A stretch of DNA of 64,000 nt, taken from positions 154,920 to 218,919 of the forward strand of contig NZ_BNAO01000005.1 of assembly GCF_014653435.1 (NCBI RefSeq). The letters are read 5' to 3'. The DNA is from Alishewanella longhuensis. GTDB taxonomy: Bacteria; Pseudomonadota; Gammaproteobacteria; Enterobacterales; Alteromonadaceae. Below, piece by piece: positions 5,914-16,699 of this stretch. A program made the position numbers and the translations under genes. Under the pieces are notes generated by a model. That model saw only the letters and a list, made by a program, of their open reading frames with translations. It did not search any database and had not been told where the DNA came from. Within the stretch, counting starts at the first letter, position 1, and each line of letters begins with the position of its first letter.

Positions 5914-7101
5914 TTAGCTAAGGCTTACCTGTATTTTGCCTACCACCGCTAAGGCTTTTTCGGTAGCATCTTCTACGGTATCGGCCAACGCTAAGGCTAC
6001 GCCCATGCGGCGTTCGCCTTGTACTTCGGGTTTGCCAAAAATTCTAAACTCGGTGTCAGGGTTAGCTAAAGCAGCGGCTAAACCGGCGTATTGAATATTT
6101 TGGCTGTGGCCTGGTACCAGCAATACCGCGGAAGCGGCGGCGCCGTATTGTTTAATTTGCGGAATTGGTAAGCCTAAAATAGCGCGGGCATGCAGCGCAA
6201 ATTCGCTTAATTGTTGCGAGATTAAGGTTACCATGCCGGTGTCGTGTGGTCTGGGGGAGACTTCACTGAACCATACTTCGTCGCCTTTAATAAACAGCTC
6301 TACCCCAAATAGCCCTTTACCGCCAAGCGCAGTCACTACAGCTTTGGCATAGGCTTCGGCTTGCTGCTGTGCCTTGGCAGACATGGCTTGTGGCTGCCAG
6401 CTTTCGCGGTAATCGCCTTTTTCCTGGCGATGGCCAATAGGCGCACAATATTGAATACCGGACACCGAATTTACCGTCAGCAGCGTAATTTCGTAATCAA
6501 AGTCGATAAAGCCTTCTACGATAACGCGGCCTTTTCCGGCGCGACCACCTTCTTGCGCATAGGCCCAAGCGGCTTCTAAATCAGCATCGGCGCGCAGTAC
6601 ACTTTGCCCTTTACCTGAAGATGACATTATCGGTTTTACCACACAGGGGTAACCTATTGCGGCCACCGCCGCTAAAAAGCCGGCTTTATCGCCGGCAAAC
6701 TGGTAAGGCGAGGTTTTTAATTGCAGCTCTTCGGCGGCTAAACGGCGAATGCCTTCGCGGTTCATCGTCAGGTTTACCGCTTTGGCGCTGGGTACCACAT
6801 TAAAACCGGCGTCTTCCAGCTCAATCAGTACCGAGGTAGCGATAGCTTCTAACTCCGGCACAATCAGCGCGGGCTTTTCGGTAATCACTAACTGACGCAG
6901 CGCAGCATTATCCAGCATCGACATCACTACCGCTTTGTCGGCCACCTGCATGGCAGGGGCATTCGGGTAACGATCAACCGCAATAACTTCGCAGCCATAA
7001 CGCTTTAATTCAATACATAATTCTTTGCCAAGCTCGCCTGCACCCAATAATAAAACCTTGGTGCTACTGGCAGTACCTGGAGTACCTATTACTGTACTCA
7101 T
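5914..7101 (-). CDS. purT: formate-dependent phosphoribosylglycinamide formyltransferase
   Basis: A 395-residue ATP-grasp enzyme that makes formyl-GAR from GAR, formate and ATP, the folate-independent third step of purine synthesis. The N-terminal pre-ATP-grasp domain holds [13 protein letters not shown] and [13 protein letters not shown]. The nucleotide loop is [13 protein letters not shown], and the metal-binding region has [11 protein letters not shown] and [12 protein letters not shown]. Length and motifs match E. coli PurT closely. Its start overlaps the stop of gnd by 4 bases (ATGA), so the two are translationally coupled. A strong terminator follows. Confidence 0.97.
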   Translation of the reverse strand: MSTVIGTPGTASSTKVLLLGAGELGKELCIELKRYGCEVIAVDRYPNAPAMQVADKAVVMSMLDNAALRQLVITEKPALIVPELEAIATSVLIELEDAGFNVVPSAKAVNLTMNREGIRRLAAEELQLKTSPYQFAGDKAGFLAAVAAIGYPCVVKPIMSSSGKGQSVLRADADLEAAWAYAQEGGRAGKGRVIVEGFIDFDYEITLLTVNSVSGIQYCAPIGHRQEKGDYRESWQPQAMSAKAQQQAEAYAKAVVTALGGKGLFGVELFIKGDEVWFSEVSPRPHDTGMVTLISQQLSEFALHARAILGLPIPQIKQYGAAASAVLLVPGHSQNIQYAGLAAALANPDTEFRIFGKPEVQGERRMGVALALADTVEDATEKALAVVGKIQVSLS

Positions 7102-8627
7102 TTAATTTTCACCATTGGCCGCTCTGGGTGGCTCCAATCAACGTGGAAGCTTTTGCCTTTGGCTTTGTCCGTACGCTCAAAGGTATGGGCGCCGAAAAAG
7201 TCACGTTGGCCTTGTAATAAGTTGGCCGGCAATACTGCGGTGCGATAGGCATCGTAGTAACTTAAGGCTGAACTTAAGGCCGCCACCGGAATACCTGCTA
7301 AGGAAGCGTTAGCCACGGCTTTACGCCAGTTTTGCTGATACACCGAAATTTGCTTGGAGAAGAAGGGATCGAGCAGCAGGTTTTCCAGCTCGTCGTTGCG
7401 CTCATACGCTTCGGTAATAGATTGTAAAAATACCGCACGAATAATACAGCCCGCGCGCCAAATCTTGGCAATTTCGGCAAAGTTTAACTGCCAGCCGTGT
7501 TCATCAGCAGCCGTTTTCATTAAATGAAAACCCTGCGCATACACGCAGATCTTGGCGCAGTACAACGCATCGTGCAACGATTGAATAATCTCGGCTTGCT
7601 CGTCATTGCTATACAGGTTTTGTGCCGGGCCAGCCAGCACTGTCGCGGCTTTTACCCGCTCCGATTTTAAAGCGGAGATAGAACGGGCATATACCGCTTC
7701 GGCAATAGTCGGTGCCGGGCTGCCAAGTTGCAGGCTGCTCACCGCAGTCCACAAGCCGGTGCCTTTTTGGCCGGCTTTATCCATAATGACATCAACCAGC
7801 GGTAAGCCAGTTTCGCTATCTTTAGTGGCCAGCACTTCGGCGCTAATGCCTATTAAGTAGCTATTTAACGGGCCTTCGTTCCAGCGCTTAAAAATCTCGG
7901 CAATAGCCGCAGCCGTCATACCCAGCACGTCACGCATTACCTGATACACTTCGCAAATAAGCTGCATATCGGCATATTCAATGCCGTTGTGTACCATCTT
8001 TACATAGTGCCCAGAACCACTTGGCCCAATGTAAGCCGCACAAGGTTCGCCCTCGGTAACCGGGTTACCCGGTTCAAAGCGCTCTATTGGCTTGCCGGTT
8101 GCCGGATCCACTTTCGCGGCAATGGCTTGCCACATGGGTTTAATGCGGGTCCAGGCATAAGGATCGCCGCTTGGCATCAGTGATGGGCCAAAGCGCGCCC
8201 CTACTTCACCGCCAGATACGGCAGTAGAGAAGAAAATAAACTTACCCTCGTAGCTTTTTTCCCGCGCCACGGTATCTGTCCACAGGCTGTTACCCGTGTC
8301 GACAATAATGTCATCGGCCTGAATACCGGCATCAATCAGCTTATGACAGACGTCATCAACGGCTTTACCAGCAGGGATTGAAAGAACGATAAGATGAGGA
8401 GCAGAAAGACGGGACAATAATTCGGTATAAGAGCTACAAGCGATAACCCGGGGGGCTTTGCTACCGCGCTCGGCTTCGTCTTGGGCTAACACCGTTTGCA
8501 GTTTCTGGTGGTCTAGGTCAAAAGCCGCTACCCGATAACCATTATCCGCCAGGTTCAGAATAAGGTTTTTGCCCATTACTCCGGCCCCGATAAAGCCTAT
8601 ATCACACAAAGGTGTGTTGTCTGTCAT
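7098..8627 (-). CDS. gnd: 6-phosphogluconate dehydrogenase (decarboxylating)
   Basis: NADP-dependent oxidation and decarboxylation of 6-phosphogluconate to ribulose 5-phosphate in the pentose phosphate pathway. The N-terminal Rossmann motif is [12 protein letters not shown]. The substrate and catalytic segment is [18 protein letters not shown] (catalytic Lys in HYVKM), and the C-terminal segment is [12 protein letters not shown]. At 509 residues it belongs to the longer form seen in Shewanella and relatives rather than the 468-residue enteric form. It is followed by purT with a 4-base overlap; ribulose 5-phosphate leads to PRPP, the purine precursor. Confidence 0.96.
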   Translation of the reverse strand: MTDNTPLCDIGFIGAGVMGKNLILNLADNGYRVAAFDLDHQKLQTVLAQDEAERGSKAPRVIACSSYTELLSRLSAPHLIVLSIPAGKAVDDVCHKLIDAGIQADDIIVDTGNSLWTDTVAREKSYEGKFIFFSTAVSGGEVGARFGPSLMPSGDPYAWTRIKPMWQAIAAKVDPATGKPIERFEPGNPVTEGEPCAAYIGPSGSGHYVKMVHNGIEYADMQLICEVYQVMRDVLGMTAAAIAEIFKRWNEGPLNSYLIGISAEVLATKDSETGLPLVDVIMDKAGQKGTGLWTAVSSLQLGSPAPTIAEAVYARSISALKSERVKAATVLAGPAQNLYSNDEQAEIIQSLHDALYCAKICVYAQGFHLMKTAADEHGWQLNFAEIAKIWRAGCIIRAVFLQSITEAYERNDELENLLLDPFFSKQISVYQQNWRKAVANASLAGIPVAALSSALSYYDAYRTAVLPANLLQGQRDFFGAHTFERTDKAKGKSFHVDWSHPERPMVKIK

Positions 8628-8846
8628 CTGACGATCCTTAAAGCGTTAAGAGAGTGCTATGCACGTTTTTGCCTAAATTGGCACAGCAGAGGTCGTAAAA
8701 TGCTCGGCATTATATACCCAAACAGTTTTAAGATATAGATTTTAGCGGGAGATAAAAACCGTTAGGCCGAGGCAGTTGTGCGCACTTAAGAACGTATAAA
8801 ACATGCACAACTGCTCAGTATATTAGGTATTTAGCAAGGTAGCCGC

Positions 8847-10895
8847 TTATTGCCAAACCGATAAACTATGCGCCGCTTGCAACCAATGATGCTGCGTTAC
8901 GGGTTCAGCCGGGGTTAGGCCATCATTTAAGGCGGTATCAAATACCAACTGGCTAACTTTTGCAGGTAAGGTAATGGCTTGATTTTTCGCCGATCCATTT
9001 AATACACAAAACAACGACCGCCCTTGGCTGGTATTTTCAATCTCCAGCATGCAGCAGGCTAAATCGGCCTGATGCCAATGTTGCTCGGTCATCTCCCTGC
9101 CGTCGGTAAGGTACCAATGTACCTGATGCTTATCGCCATGCTTTTGATAACTGTCGTCCAGTAAACTTAGCTGCTGTAAACAGGCGAACTTTTGCCGCAG
9201 CGCCAGCATTTGCTGCACAAAGTGTAAAAACTTATGCGCCGGGCCATCTAATTGCCAGTTAATCCAGGATATCGGGTTATCCTGACAATAGGCATTGTTA
9301 TTACCATGCTGGGTTTGGCTTAGTTCGTCGCCGCCGAGCCAATGGATCATGCCCTGGCTTAGCATTAAGGTGGCCACTAAATTACGTTTATGCTGATAAC
9401 GGGCGGCTAAAATAGCCGGATCGGAGCTGGGGCCTTCTACCCCATGATTGCAACTTAAATTATGTCCATGACCATCGCGGTTTTCTTCGCCATTTAACCA
9501 ATTGTGTTTTTGGTTATAGCTCACTAAATCATGCAAGGTAAAGCCATCGTGATAACTAAGATAATTTACACTGCAACTGGCGGGCTTGTGGTGTTTTTGA
9601 AAAATATCGCGCGAACCTAACAAGCGAGTGGCAAATTCTGGCAATACCCCTTGATCGCCACGCCAGAACGCGCGGAAAGTATCCCGGCTTTTATCGTTTA
9701 ATTCAGACCAATGTGCTGGGAACTGCCCTAAGTGATAACCAAAAGGCCCAACATCCCAAGGCTCGGCAATAAGCTTGGCTTTAGAGATCACCGGATCTTG
9801 GGCAATAATTTGAAAAAACGCTGCATAGGGGTTAAACCTTTTATACTCGCGCCCCAAGGTCACGGCTAAGTCAAAGCGAAAACCATCTACCTGCATTTCC
9901 GTTAACCAATACCGCAATGCATCCAATACCATTTTCTGCATCATCGGGTGTGAGACATTTAAGGTATTGCCGCAGCCGGTAAAATTACAATAGTTTTGGT
10001 AATCCGTCATTTCACCGTGGCTGTGAAATAAGTAATACTGGCGGTTAGCCAAGCCTCGAAAACTGATCACGGGTCCGTCTTCACCCGCCTCTGCCGTATG
10101 ATTAAATACCACATCTAAAATAACCTCCAGGCCATGTTGATGCAGGGTGCGAACCATGGTTTTAAATTCGGTTACGGCATCTTCGTACTGGTAGCGTGGC
10201 TCAGGCGCAAAAAAGCCAACTGGGTTATAGCCCCAGTAGTTGGTCAGTTTTAACCCACTTAGCCGTGGCTCAGCCATAAAGGCTGTAACCGGCAATAACT
10301 GTATTGTGGTAACACCCAGCGTTTTTAAATGGCTGATAATGGCTGGATGGCATAAGCCCAAATAGGTGCCGCGTAAATGCTCGGGTACCTTAGGGTGTTG
10401 CATGGTAAGCCCTTTTACATGGGCTTCGTAAATCACCGTTTTTTCACGAGGGGTATGCGGTTTTACGCTGTTTTGCCAGTCAAAGCAGTTTTGCTCTAAC
10501 ACCCCTTTGGCCAAAGCATAATGGCTGCGGTTAATGTATTGCCTTTCTTGCCAAATTTGCGGCCGGTTTAATTTACGGCAATAAGGGTCTAGTAATACCC
10601 GTTCTTTATCAAAGCAGAGCCCTGCATCGGGTACATTGGCACCATTGGCTTTAAGCGCATACAGCGAGCCGCTGTCAATACCACTTACTGTCAGATGCCA
10701 AATATCACCAGTACGACCAATAAAAGGCATTTCACCCAGCAATTCTTCAGTATCCGGCCGATATAAACAAAGTATCAATTCCGCAGCATCTGGCGCATAG
10801 ACAGCAAAATTCCAGCTGCTTGGCGCAAGTGCGCTGGCTCCCAGCGGCGCCGGCTGACCAACAGACATTTTTAGTAAACCCATGCCCGGAGTCAT
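8847..10895 (-). CDS. glgX: glycogen debranching enzyme (isoamylase-type)
   Basis: A 682-residue GH13 enzyme that hydrolyses alpha-1,6 branches left by glycogen phosphorylase. An N-terminal CBM48 domain (about residues 12-110) is followed by the barrel. ILDVVFNHTAEAGEDGP is region I, GFRFDLAV holds the nucleophile D342, IAEPWDVG holds the acid E378, and SYHDGFTL holds D450. Start ATG has AAGGAATAACT before it. It is the last gene of malQ-glgB-glgX, 9 bases after glgB. Confidence 0.95.
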   Translation of the reverse strand: MTPGMGLLKMSVGQPAPLGASALAPSSWNFAVYAPDAAELILCLYRPDTEELLGEMPFIGRTGDIWHLTVSGIDSGSLYALKANGANVPDAGLCFDKERVLLDPYCRKLNRPQIWQERQYINRSHYALAKGVLEQNCFDWQNSVKPHTPREKTVIYEAHVKGLTMQHPKVPEHLRGTYLGLCHPAIISHLKTLGVTTIQLLPVTAFMAEPRLSGLKLTNYWGYNPVGFFAPEPRYQYEDAVTEFKTMVRTLHQHGLEVILDVVFNHTAEAGEDGPVISFRGLANRQYYLFHSHGEMTDYQNYCNFTGCGNTLNVSHPMMQKMVLDALRYWLTEMQVDGFRFDLAVTLGREYKRFNPYAAFFQIIAQDPVISKAKLIAEPWDVGPFGYHLGQFPAHWSELNDKSRDTFRAFWRGDQGVLPEFATRLLGSRDIFQKHHKPASCSVNYLSYHDGFTLHDLVSYNQKHNWLNGEENRDGHGHNLSCNHGVEGPSSDPAILAARYQHKRNLVATLMLSQGMIHWLGGDELSQTQHGNNNAYCQDNPISWINWQLDGPAHKFLHFVQQMLALRQKFACLQQLSLLDDSYQKHGDKHQVHWYLTDGREMTEQHWHQADLACCMLEIENTSQGRSLFCVLNGSAKNQAITLPAKVSQLVFDTALNDGLTPAEPVTQHHWLQAAHSLSVWQ

Positions 10896-10904
10896 AGTTA
10901 TTCC

Positions 10905-13094
10905 TTATTGTTTCTTTCTAAGATATAAAGTAGCCAGTGGCGGTAAATCCACGACTAAGCTGAATTTTTGCCCCTGATAGGGATGCGCACTGCTTTGCAA
11001 TACGCCCTGCTGTACCGGGAAGTTGCTGCCCCAATAGTGCACACTATCGGTATTTAAAATCACCTCATACTCAGTGTGCTCTGCAACGCCTAAATGAAAA
11101 CGCGTTCTGGGCACGGGTGTAAAATTCGACACCACATAAATTCGCTCGCCATTGCTGTCTTCACGATAAAAGCTCAGCGTGCTATGGGTCGCATCTTCAT
11201 GATCTAACCAGCCAAAACCCTCAGTGTCGTAGTCTAGCTGGTACAGCGCAGCACAACGCCGGTACGTCAGGTTTAAGTCACGAAACAGTTGCTGCATACC
11301 ACGATGTTTTTCAAAGCTAAGCAGATGCCAGTCTAAACTCTGGGTGTGATTCCATTCAGCAACTTGTGCAAACTCGATGCCCATGAAATTCATTTTTTTG
11401 CCTGGGTGGGCAAACATAAAGGCTAAAAACGCCCGCATATTGGCGGCTTGCTGCCATTCGTCACCTGGCATTTTTTGCAGCAAGCTGCCCTTGCCGTGCA
11501 CCACTTCATCGTGCGACAGCGGTAACACAAAGTTCTCGTTATAGGCATACACCATCGAAAAGGTGAGATCGCTGTGATGATACTGCCGGTACGCCGGGTC
11601 TTTACTGATATAGCGCAAACTATCATTCATCCAGCCCATATTCCATTTAAAGCCAAAGCCTAAACCTCCACTGTCGGTAGGCCGCGACACTTGCGGGAAA
11701 GAGGTCGATTCTTCAGCGATGGTCATGGCATGCGGGAACTTGCTATACACTTCGCGATTTAACCATTGGAACAAGCTGATAGCTTCATAATTGTGGTTAC
11801 CGCCATCGACATTGGGCACCCACTCGCCGTCATTGCGCGAATAATCCCAGTACAACATAGACGCCACGGCATCTACCCGAATACCATCGATATGGAAATG
11901 TTCTAGCCAATAAAGCGCACTGGCAACTAGAAATTGCCTGACATAGTCTTTACCAAAATCATAAATGCAGGAGTTCCAGTCCGGATGCCAACCACGGCGT
12001 GGATCTTCATATTCATATAAATGACTACCATCAAAACGGGCCAAACCATGACCGTCCTCAGGAAAGTGTGCCGGCACCCAATCTAGGATCACACCAATAC
12101 CGGCCTGATGGCAGGCATCAACAAAGGCTTTAAACTCATCAGGGTTGCCAAAGCGCGAGGTTGGCGCAAACAGGCCAAGCGGTTGATAGCCCCAAGAGCC
12201 ATCAAACGGATGCTCCATTACCGGCATTAATTCAATATGGGTATACCCCATATCCAGCACGTAAGGAATAAGCTGAGCGGCCAATTCAGCATAACTTAAT
12301 GGTTTATTATCTGCGGTACGCCGCCAGGAACCTGGATGCACTTCATAAACACTCATTGGTTGCTGATAGACATTGGTTTGTGGCCGTTGTTGCCAGGCAC
12401 TGTCTTGCCATTGATAGCGGCTATGATCGTAAACTAAAGAAGCATGCGACGGGTATTGCTCGGCATAAAACGCCAGGGGATCGGCTTTATGAGGCAGTAA
12501 ATGACCGTGCTGATCTTTAATTTCAAATTTGTAACGGACCCCAGCGGCTATCTCTGGCACCACCAGCACCCAGTGGCCGCACTGAGTACGCTCCATTGGA
12601 TGACAGCGGCCATCCCAGCTATTCATATCCCCTACCAGACTAACGCTACTGGCATTGGGGGCATACACCGCAAAACGGGTGGCATTGAGTTTTTTACCTG
12701 CAAAATCCAGTGTAACCAGTTGCGCCCCTAATTGCCGGTATAAATTCTCTGGATGTGTTTGCACAAAGTGCACAGCGTAAAAAGCTTCTGCGGTAAATTG
12801 ATAAGGATCGTACAAGGTATACTGATGCCTGCCCTGCGATACCTGGAGATAATAGGCGGATGCTTTACGCTTTTTTGCCAGTACTAACTGAAAGAGCCCC
12901 TCGCTATCGGCTACAGCTTGCATTAACCCTAAGCTTTTTTTGGTTTTTGCATCAAAGGCCTCTACGGCATTGGCATGCGGCAAATAGCAGCGCAGTAATA
13001 AACCTTGCGGCTTGTCGTCCTGGATATTGGCTTGCCAGCCCAATACATTAAAGGGGTTGGCGCAACGGGCCTCAGCTAAAAACGTAAAATGCAT
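10905..13094 (-). CDS. glgB: 1,4-alpha-glucan branching enzyme
   Basis: Forms alpha-1,6 branches in glycogen (GH13_9). The 729 residues include two N-terminal beta domains (a duplicated CBM48-like region to about residue 230) as in E. coli GlgB. The catalytic barrel follows, with GIRVDAVAS (nucleophile D408), IAEESTSFP (acid E461) and LSHDEVVHGKG (D529). DWVPAHFP is the family's region I. AAGGA precedes the start. It sits between malQ and glgX in one operon. No glgC, glgA or glgP is present in the window. Confidence 0.96.
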   Translation of the reverse strand: MHFTFLAEARCANPFNVLGWQANIQDDKPQGLLLRCYLPHANAVEAFDAKTKKSLGLMQAVADSEGLFQLVLAKKRKASAYYLQVSQGRHQYTLYDPYQFTAEAFYAVHFVQTHPENLYRQLGAQLVTLDFAGKKLNATRFAVYAPNASSVSLVGDMNSWDGRCHPMERTQCGHWVLVVPEIAAGVRYKFEIKDQHGHLLPHKADPLAFYAEQYPSHASLVYDHSRYQWQDSAWQQRPQTNVYQQPMSVYEVHPGSWRRTADNKPLSYAELAAQLIPYVLDMGYTHIELMPVMEHPFDGSWGYQPLGLFAPTSRFGNPDEFKAFVDACHQAGIGVILDWVPAHFPEDGHGLARFDGSHLYEYEDPRRGWHPDWNSCIYDFGKDYVRQFLVASALYWLEHFHIDGIRVDAVASMLYWDYSRNDGEWVPNVDGGNHNYEAISLFQWLNREVYSKFPHAMTIAEESTSFPQVSRPTDSGGLGFGFKWNMGWMNDSLRYISKDPAYRQYHHSDLTFSMVYAYNENFVLPLSHDEVVHGKGSLLQKMPGDEWQQAANMRAFLAFMFAHPGKKMNFMGIEFAQVAEWNHTQSLDWHLLSFEKHRGMQQLFRDLNLTYRRCAALYQLDYDTEGFGWLDHEDATHSTLSFYREDSNGERIYVVSNFTPVPRTRFHLGVAEHTEYEVILNTDSVHYWGSNFPVQQGVLQSSAHPYQGQKFSLVVDLPPLATLYLRKKQ

Positions 13095-13129
13095 TACCTT
13101 GTCCTTCTATTTTTAAAATTCTGGTGGCT

Positions 13130-15340
13130 TTAGCCAGCGGTTCTTAGCTGGGTTAAGCTTTGTAATAAGGTTGTTATAGCCTCATTACAGGTCCATTGCT
13201 CTAATTCTGTACTTAGCTTACGCCGCCAGTTTGGATACTCATTACTGGTGCCTGGCACGTTAACCGGTTGCGTCATTTCTAACCAGTCTTCAATTTGTAG
13301 GCAAAGTAACTGTTGCGATCCAGCGGCTAAATGCTGCTGCATCGCATAATTTAAGGTTCGGTCCATTGCTAACTGGTCAACACTACGCGGATAATCTTGG
13401 GGCAAACGATTATGGCCATGTAGCGAGTCTAAAATACGCTGTTTATTGGCATGCCGCTGTTGATACAACTGTTGTAACACTGCTTCATCCTGATATAAAC
13501 CTAATTGTTGGCCAAGTTTTAAATCTTCGCAGTGCCAAAAGCCGATAAGGGTTGGCAAGTCATGGGTACTTAGAGTTGCCATGGCTTGCTCGGGGTAATG
13601 GGCTGGCGAAATATAGCCGCCATCTGGCGCGGTTTCAAAAAAGAATACCCGGTAAGAATAAATTGCAAACTGCTGCAGTAATTCGCGGATCCCCTCTGGC
13701 ACTGTGCCCAGATCTTCGCCAATAATCACCGCTTGCTGGCGCTGGCTCTCTAACGCCAAAATGCCCAGTAAATCCATAATGGGGTAATACACATAGGCAC
13801 CACCACCTGCATTTGCCGCGCTTTTTGGTACCCACCACAAACGCAATAACGCCATAACATGATCAATACGCAGCGCCCCGGCGTGCTGCATATTGCTGCG
13901 AAACAATTCAATTAATGGCTGATAGGCTTGCTGATACAGCTGATAAGGCTTCATCGGTGGCAGGCCCCAGTTTTGGCCAGCTGGCCCAAGTGGATCGGGT
14001 GGCGCGCCAACACTGGCATCGCGGCAATACAGTTCAGGATTAGCCCAAATCTCTGTAGAGGCTTCGCTGACGCCCACCGCTAAATCGCGATATAAACCCA
14101 GCAACATGCCGCTATCTTTCGCCAGTTGCTGTGCCTCGGCTAATTGTTGCTGTGCTAAAAACTGCAAATAACAATAAAAGTCCAGCTCGCTGCTATTTTC
14201 TGCGGCAAACTGCTGCACCGCCTCGCTATCAATATCCCTATATTGCTCTGGCCAATTTGGCCAGCCCCAGTGCTGACTATCTTGCTGATATAAAAAACTG
14301 TGTAGCGCATCATAGAGCGCTAATTGCTGTAAACTTTCGCCACCTTGTTGTTTAAAGCTGCCAAAATCTTGTTGCTGTTGAGCACCAGCATTTTGCACAA
14401 ACCATTGATAAAGCTGTTTAAGCACCGGCAGTTTTAAGCCCATTACTGCCGGATAATCAACCCAGTCAGCCGCACGTTGTGTTTGCAACCGCTGGGTAAA
14501 GTTTGCATCATTCACCTGCTGCTGTACTTCTTTGCACTGCAAATAGCCAGGTACTGCCGTCACGTCCAGATAAATAATGTTTAACCAGCGGCGGGATGAC
14601 GGGCTATAGGGGCTGGCGCTGTCTGGCATAGCCGGATAAAGCGCATGAATAGGATTTAAACCAATAAAGTCGGCACCTTGCTTAGCTAAATAGCTAATCA
14701 GCATTTTTAAATCGGTAAAATCGCCAATGCCCCAGTTACGGGCAGAACGCAACGCATAAAGTTGAATAGCACTGCCCCACTGTTTTTGCTGCTTAAATGC
14801 CGTCGGTTGAAAACACTGGCCAGGGGTAATAATGAGCTGTTGTGTTACGCTAAGCTCGGTATCGGCCAGGGTAAAGGTTAATTGATGATAACCGGCGGGT
14901 AATGCCATTTCGAACTGATGCTGATACTGATGATACTCCTCGCCATCTAAAACAGTGACCTGGGTTAATTCACCCTCTACTGGCACTAGCTGCCAGTGCT
15001 GCTCTGTTGCCAGTGCGGTGCTTTGATCCCCACCCTGCTCTGTGTTCAGGCTTAAGGTAAAGCTCATGTTCGCCAGCGCTAATGGTACCTGAATATCTAA
15101 TTGCCAGCTGTCAGCCTGCTCCTGCACCGAGACCGGCGCAATCAGTTGTTGCCAAAAATCTAATTGCCGCTCCAGTAATTCCTGGCGGGTAGCCGCCTCA
15201 TCGTGCACCGGATAGCCCATAGCCGATAACAAAGCCAGTTGGTTAGCCTCGGTAACTTCTGTAGCATTACCCCAGGCATCATTAAACTGGGTTTCAATGC
15301 CATTAAAGGCGATAAGTTCCGAAAGTAGCGCGGCATCCAT
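13130..15340 (-). CDS. malQ: 4-alpha-glucanotransferase (amylomaltase)
   Basis: Transfers glucan segments between malto-oligosaccharides (GH77). The 736 residues begin with the N-terminal extra domain seen in enteric MalQ. The barrel carries LRIDHVMALLRLWW (nucleophile D493), IIGEDLGTVPEGI (acid/base E542) and STHDLPTLIGFW (D594). AAGGAACTCC precedes the ATG. It is the first gene of malQ-glgB-glgX; glgB follows after 35 bases. Its 233-base upstream region is shared with divergent gap and contains two HexR-like boxes. Confidence 0.95.
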   Translation of the reverse strand: MDAALLSELIAFNGIETQFNDAWGNATEVTEANQLALLSAMGYPVHDEAATRQELLERQLDFWQQLIAPVSVQEQADSWQLDIQVPLALANMSFTLSLNTEQGGDQSTALATEQHWQLVPVEGELTQVTVLDGEEYHQYQHQFEMALPAGYHQLTFTLADTELSVTQQLIITPGQCFQPTAFKQQKQWGSAIQLYALRSARNWGIGDFTDLKMLISYLAKQGADFIGLNPIHALYPAMPDSASPYSPSSRRWLNIIYLDVTAVPGYLQCKEVQQQVNDANFTQRLQTQRAADWVDYPAVMGLKLPVLKQLYQWFVQNAGAQQQQDFGSFKQQGGESLQQLALYDALHSFLYQQDSQHWGWPNWPEQYRDIDSEAVQQFAAENSSELDFYCYLQFLAQQQLAEAQQLAKDSGMLLGLYRDLAVGVSEASTEIWANPELYCRDASVGAPPDPLGPAGQNWGLPPMKPYQLYQQAYQPLIELFRSNMQHAGALRIDHVMALLRLWWVPKSAANAGGGAYVYYPIMDLLGILALESQRQQAVIIGEDLGTVPEGIRELLQQFAIYSYRVFFFETAPDGGYISPAHYPEQAMATLSTHDLPTLIGFWHCEDLKLGQQLGLYQDEAVLQQLYQQRHANKQRILDSLHGHNRLPQDYPRSVDQLAMDRTLNYAMQQHLAAGSQQLLCLQIEDWLEMTQPVNVPGTSNEYPNWRRKLSTELEQWTCNEAITTLLQSLTQLRTAG

Positions 15341-15416
15341 TGGAGTTCCTTAACAAAATAAGCTTATTATAGGGTCTATTCTAAGCGGCTGTTCGACCGA
15401 TGTCATGGCTAATTTA

Positions 15417-15431
15417 TGTCATAAAATTACA
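15417..15431. promoter_or_regulatory. HexR-like operator 1
   Basis: TGTCATAAAATTACA matches the HexR consensus TGTARTWWWAYTACA at all but one position. It lies between malQ and gap, 77 bases before the malQ start. HexR is the 2-keto-3-deoxy-6-phosphogluconate-responsive regulator of central carbon genes in Shewanella and relatives. Binding here is inference. Confidence 0.55.
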
Positions 15432-15478
15432 AAAATACCAACAAAACCGCTTTGAAGCTTGAAAATTATTCCGAATAA

Positions 15479-15493
15479 TGTAATTTTACTACA
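15479..15493. promoter_or_regulatory. HexR-like operator 2
   Basis: TGTAATTTTACTACA fits the HexR consensus fully. It ends 80 bases before the gap start, a position suited to control of the gap promoter. Two such boxes 62 bases apart (start to start) could also allow control of divergent malQ. Confidence 0.7.
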
Positions 15494-15573
15494 TACTTAA
15501 TACCAGATATTCTTAGTGAATAAACTGATGAATACGTTTTCAAACAGTCTAGCACTTTAACAGCGGGGTTCTT

Positions 15574-16581
15574 ATGTCTATTCGTGTTGCTATTAACGGT
15601 TTCGGCCGTATCGGTCGTAATGTTCTGCGCGCGCTCTATGAGAGCAGCAAAAACTACGACATTAAAGTGGTTGCCATTAATGATTTAGGTGATGCCTCAA
15701 TCAACGCGCATTTGTTAAAGTATGATACAGCGCACGGCATTTTCTCGGCGAATGTAAGCAATGATGACAAAGCCATCTATGTAAACAATGACGAAATTCG
15801 CACTCTTAGCGTACGCAACCCGGCTGAATTACCCTGGGCGGAGTTAAAGATAGATGTGGTGTTGGAGTGTACTGGCTTATTTACCGATCGCAAAACGGCT
15901 GGCGCGCATTTAACTGCCGGCGCCAAAAAAGTGATTATCTCTGCGCCAGGTAAAGATGTTGATGCCACCGTAGTTTATGGTGTTAACCATAGTATTCTTA
16001 CGCCAGAGATGAATATTATTTCTAACGCCTCTTGCACGACGAACTGTTTAGCGCCTATTGCTAAACCCTTATACGAAGCCTTAGGCATTGAATCAGGTTT
16101 AATGACCACTATTCACGCCTATACCAATGATCAACGTTTAAGCGATGTTTATCACACGGATTTACGTCGTGCTCGCGCGGCGGCGATGTCGATGATCCCA
16201 ACCAAAACCGGTGCTGCAGCTGCCGTTGGTTTAGTGGTACCTGAGCTAAAAGGTAAATTTGATGGTTTAGCCGTACGGGTCCCTACGTTAAACGTATCGC
16301 TGGTTGATTTAACTTTTGTCGCTGGCCGTGAGACAACCGCTGAGGAAGTAAACGATATTATTCGTAAAGCCGCAGCGCAAAGCCCGATGAACCAGGTATT
16401 AGCTGTGAACGATCTGCCGCTAGTGTCGATAGACTTTAACCATAACCCGATGTCGTCTATTTTTGACGCCACTGAAACCCGCGTCTTGGGCCGTTTGGTA
16501 AAAGTGATGAGCTGGTACGATAATGAATGGGGCTTTAGTAACCGTATGCTCGACAACACCGTTGAGCTGATGAAGTTCTAA
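15574..16581 (+). CDS. gap: type I glyceraldehyde-3-phosphate dehydrogenase
   Basis: Interconverts glyceraldehyde 3-phosphate and 1,3-bisphosphoglycerate with NAD(P). It has [10 protein letters not shown] at the start. SNASCTTNC carries the catalytic C154, TIHAYT the helper H181, and [13 protein letters not shown] the C-terminal signature. The segment [19 protein letters not shown] resembles the Pseudomonas-type enzyme (PA3195 class) rather than E. coli GapA, so a gluconeogenic or dual-cofactor role is possible but not decided. It is transcribed alone with HexR-like boxes upstream and a terminator downstream. Confidence 0.95.
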   Translation: MSIRVAINGFGRIGRNVLRALYESSKNYDIKVVAINDLGDASINAHLLKYDTAHGIFSANVSNDDKAIYVNNDEIRTLSVRNPAELPWAELKIDVVLECTGLFTDRKTAGAHLTAGAKKVIISAPGKDVDATVVYGVNHSILTPEMNIISNASCTTNCLAPIAKPLYEALGIESGLMTTIHAYTNDQRLSDVYHTDLRRARAAAMSMIPTKTGAAAAVGLVVPELKGKFDGLAVRVPTLNVSLVDLTFVAGRETTAEEVNDIIRKAAAQSPMNQVLAVNDLPLVSIDFNHNPMSSIFDATETRVLGRLVKVMSWYDNEWGFSNRMLDNTVELMKF

Positions 16582-16635
16582 TAGCACCCTAAACTAAGTG
16601 TGCTTAGTAGCAAACACCGCTTAGTCAGTATTTTA

Positions 16636-16657
16636 ACAGCCAGCTCTCGCTGGCTGT
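16636..16657 (+). terminator. rho-independent terminator after gap
   Basis: ACAGCCAG / CTGGCTGT stem with a CTCTCG loop, followed by GTTCGTTTT. It lies 55 bases after the gap stop and before yeaD. Confidence 0.75.
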
Positions 16658-16699
16658 GTTCGTTTTAGGTCGTTTTGCAAAAAATAACAGGAACTTGCC

